Source of the DNA: Nitrospirota bacterium | GTDB lineage: Bacteria > Nitrospirota > Nitrospiria > Nitrospirales > UBA8639 | Length of the DNA: 14,385 bases | Direction: 5' to 3' | Assembly (NCBI GenBank): GCA_020355985.1 | Contig: CP070628.1 | Span: 1,199,475-1,213,859, forward strand | Part shown: piece after piece, positions 13,150 to 14,385 of the stretch | Layout of the letters: the number at the start of each line of letters is the position of its first letter | Position numbering within the stretch: the stretch's first letter is position 1 | Notes under the pieces: model-generated | Databases searched by the model: none | The model's input: only the letters and a program-made list of their open reading frames with translations | Told to the model about the DNA's origin: nothing | Program-made: the position numbers and the translations under genes

Positions 13150-14344
13150 GGGGAAGTTCCTCCTCTATGGATGAATTAGGTTCTGGATGCGCATTTTCCT
13201 GTTTGTCTTTCATGCACCCCCCCGTACCCCCTGCATGAATCGAATCGGGGCTTTCTAATTCGTTGCGTGTCTTATAAGAGAGGGGGGGTGCATGAATAGC
13301 ATTTGGTTTGGCATATAAATATGGTGAACCTTTCCTCCCCGACCCCGTTCTAATTGCCTCTTCATGGTCTGTGAGCCATTTGAGGAGCCGTTGCCCGGCT
13401 CGATGTTTGAGCCCAGCTCGTTTAATAATCACGGCAGCCTCCTCTGGGGTATCAGATAAAGCTACTCGCATCTTCTCGAGACGAGCCTTTCGCCCGACCT
13501 CATCTGGGTCCCCAAGGGAAACATATTCCCCATCACGGAGCTCCACGATTAACTCCGTGGGCGTTTCAGGGTATCGGCTGCGGGCAACTAGCTTCCTTTG
13601 CGTCTCGACCTCTGAATTCCTCATCATCACGGCCACATCCACTAAACCAAATAGGGCTGAAGAGCCCCGAATTTCATCACCATAAGCTCCTTCAGCCTTT
13701 CGGCTATGATGAACAAGTAAAGTGCAGATATTGCACTCATGAGCCAATTGTAAGAGAGGTTTTACAGCCTGAGTCATGGCCGAGGCATCGTTCTCATCAT
13801 TGAGCTTCCAGAAGCTAGCAAGGGTATCAATGACCACTAATGAGATGTGGTGTGCAGTGATAAAGGCTTTAAGGTGGTGAAAAAATTCTGGAGTGGGATC
13901 TGAGGCCTGACAGTGTATAAAGAGATTGGTGGCGCTATCACACCCCAAATCTTGGAGTCGCAACTTCACATCTCGCGGATGCTCTTCCACGGCAAGGATG
14001 AGAACGCCACCTTTCGAGGTCTCCCGGCCAAGAAAAATCCTTGCCTGAGCTACTGCACGAGCCGCTTGATAGATGATCGTGGTTTTTCCGGTTTTGGGTT
14101 TGGCCACCCAGAGGACTAACGAGCCTTTGGCAAGATATCCCTCCAGGAGCCAATCGACCGCCTCCTCTTCGACCGTCTCCACAAATTCAAAGGCCGGGAG
14201 GGGGTGAAAATTCGTTTCATGCACCCCCTCCCCCTTATAAGACATGAATAGCATTTGGGGATCTGGGACGGGGGAGTGAGCCTTCGATGGTAACCCGTCA
14301 ACCATGGGCGCCGGCATGATTGAATTCCCCGTGAGGCATTTCAT
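13139..14344 (-). CDS. RepA-like AAA ATPase (AAA_25, hexameric helicase type)
   Basis: The frame is 401 aa. Walker A is AKPKTGKTT (81-89, alanine in the first glycine place), Walker B is LVVIDT (169-174), and LLVHHSRKAEGAYGDEIRGSSAL (209-231) is the RecA-type sensor segment typical of RepA proteins of RSF1010 type and of related mobile-element ATPases. The likely role is ATP-driven DNA unwinding or remodelling in replication of the element. The C-terminal 80 residues are low-complexity and contain repeats. The start is uncertain: ATG 14344 has no Shine-Dalgarno site and follows a CTGTT/AACAG hairpin; GTG at 14224, after AAGGGGGAGG, would remove 40 residues and lies closer to where similarity begins (about residue 56). 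It leads a coupled minus-strand gene chain. Confidence 0.82.
   Translation of the reverse strand: MKCLTGNSIMPAPMVDGLPSKAHSPVPDPQMLFMSYKGEGVHETNFHPLPAFEFVETVEEEAVDWLLEGYLAKGSLVLWVAKPKTGKTTIIYQAARAVAQARIFLGRETSKGGVLILAVEEHPRDVKLRLQDLGCDSATNLFIHCQASDPTPEFFHHLKAFITAHHISLVVIDTLASFWKLNDENDASAMTQAVKPLLQLAHECNICTLLVHHSRKAEGAYGDEIRGSSALFGLVDVAVMMRNSEVETQRKLVARSRYPETPTELIVELRDGEYVSLGDPDEVGRKARLEKMRVALSDTPEEAAVIIKRAGLKHRAGQRLLKWLTDHEEAIRTGSGRKGSPYLYAKPNAIHAPPLSYKTRNELESPDSIHAGGTGGCMKDKQENAHPEPNSSIEEELPLDV
13209..13306. repeat. TGCATGAA/C-run repeat block in the ATPase 3' end
   Basis: It holds TTCATGCA (13209), TGCATGAA (13232) and TGCATGAA (13289), the first and third extended by runs of seven C or G into a 15-bp inverted repeat about 75 bp apart. 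CTTATAAGA (13271) and CATGAATAGCATTTGG (13291-13306) follow. The last two are repeated exactly in the block at 14216-14258. Confidence 0.75.
14216..14258. repeat. TGCATGAA/C-run repeat block in the ATPase 5' end
   Basis: TTCATGCA followed by CCCCCTCCCCC, CTTATAAGA (14234) and CATGAATAGCATTTGG (14243-14258) make a compact version of the block at 13209-13306, lacking an 11-bp G-rich insert. A fifth TGCATGAA lies at 12356-12363, across the start codon of the terminase-like gene. Confidence 0.72.
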
Positions 14345-14385
14345 CTGTTAAAAAAAACAGTCTTGGTGGTCTTCGACGAAGGGAA

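Overview
The window looks like bacterial chromosome of moderate GC content (about half by eye). Gene content (periplasmic di-haem peroxidase, secreted tetratricopeptide protein, OsmC, F420-type reductase) and base composition would fit a Nitrospira-like Nitrospirota bacterium, but no marker gene is present and this is only a guess. No rRNA, complete tRNA or CRISPR array was seen.

Left part (1 to about 7,700) is a redox and stress gene block, nearly all on the minus strand. From the left edge it holds the N-terminal part of a CXXCH di-haem cytochrome c peroxidase, a secreted TPR protein, an NADP-binding F420-oxidoreductase-like protein, an OsmC-family protein and a TetR repressor. Two matching 20-bp palindromes lie before osmC and tetR, so TetR probably represses both itself and the osmC-reductase pair. 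Next come an AhpD-like protein and a SAM methyltransferase in one operon, divergent from an HxlR-SCP2 regulator with its own promoter and terminator.

Middle part (about 7,700 to 9,650) is a boundary zone: about 980 bp without a convincing gene, two perfect 31-bp palindromes (a third, degenerate copy lies near 2,511), the 3' part of a tRNA-Lys gene ending in CCA (a likely integration scar), a PNPOx-like flavoprotein gene, a strong minus-strand terminator, and a diverged 51-bp copy of the hxlR 3' end.

Right part (about 9,650 to 14,385) reads leftwards and looks like a plasmid-, phage- or ICE-derived replication/maintenance cassette. It has an AAA ATPase of the RepA type, tightly coupled small genes, an HTH terminase-small-subunit-like protein whose 3' end is fused out of frame to the tail of a second ATPase, two paralogous VRYRIP-domain proteins (one with a zinc ribbon), and small HTH or unknown proteins. 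Three unrelated iteron-like repeat sets (TGCATGAA, GGAAAC, TGCGGATT) sit in this part. The arrangement suggests that an ATPase plus VRYRIP-protein module was duplicated and one copy decayed. No integrase is visible; it would have to lie beyond the right edge or be absent.
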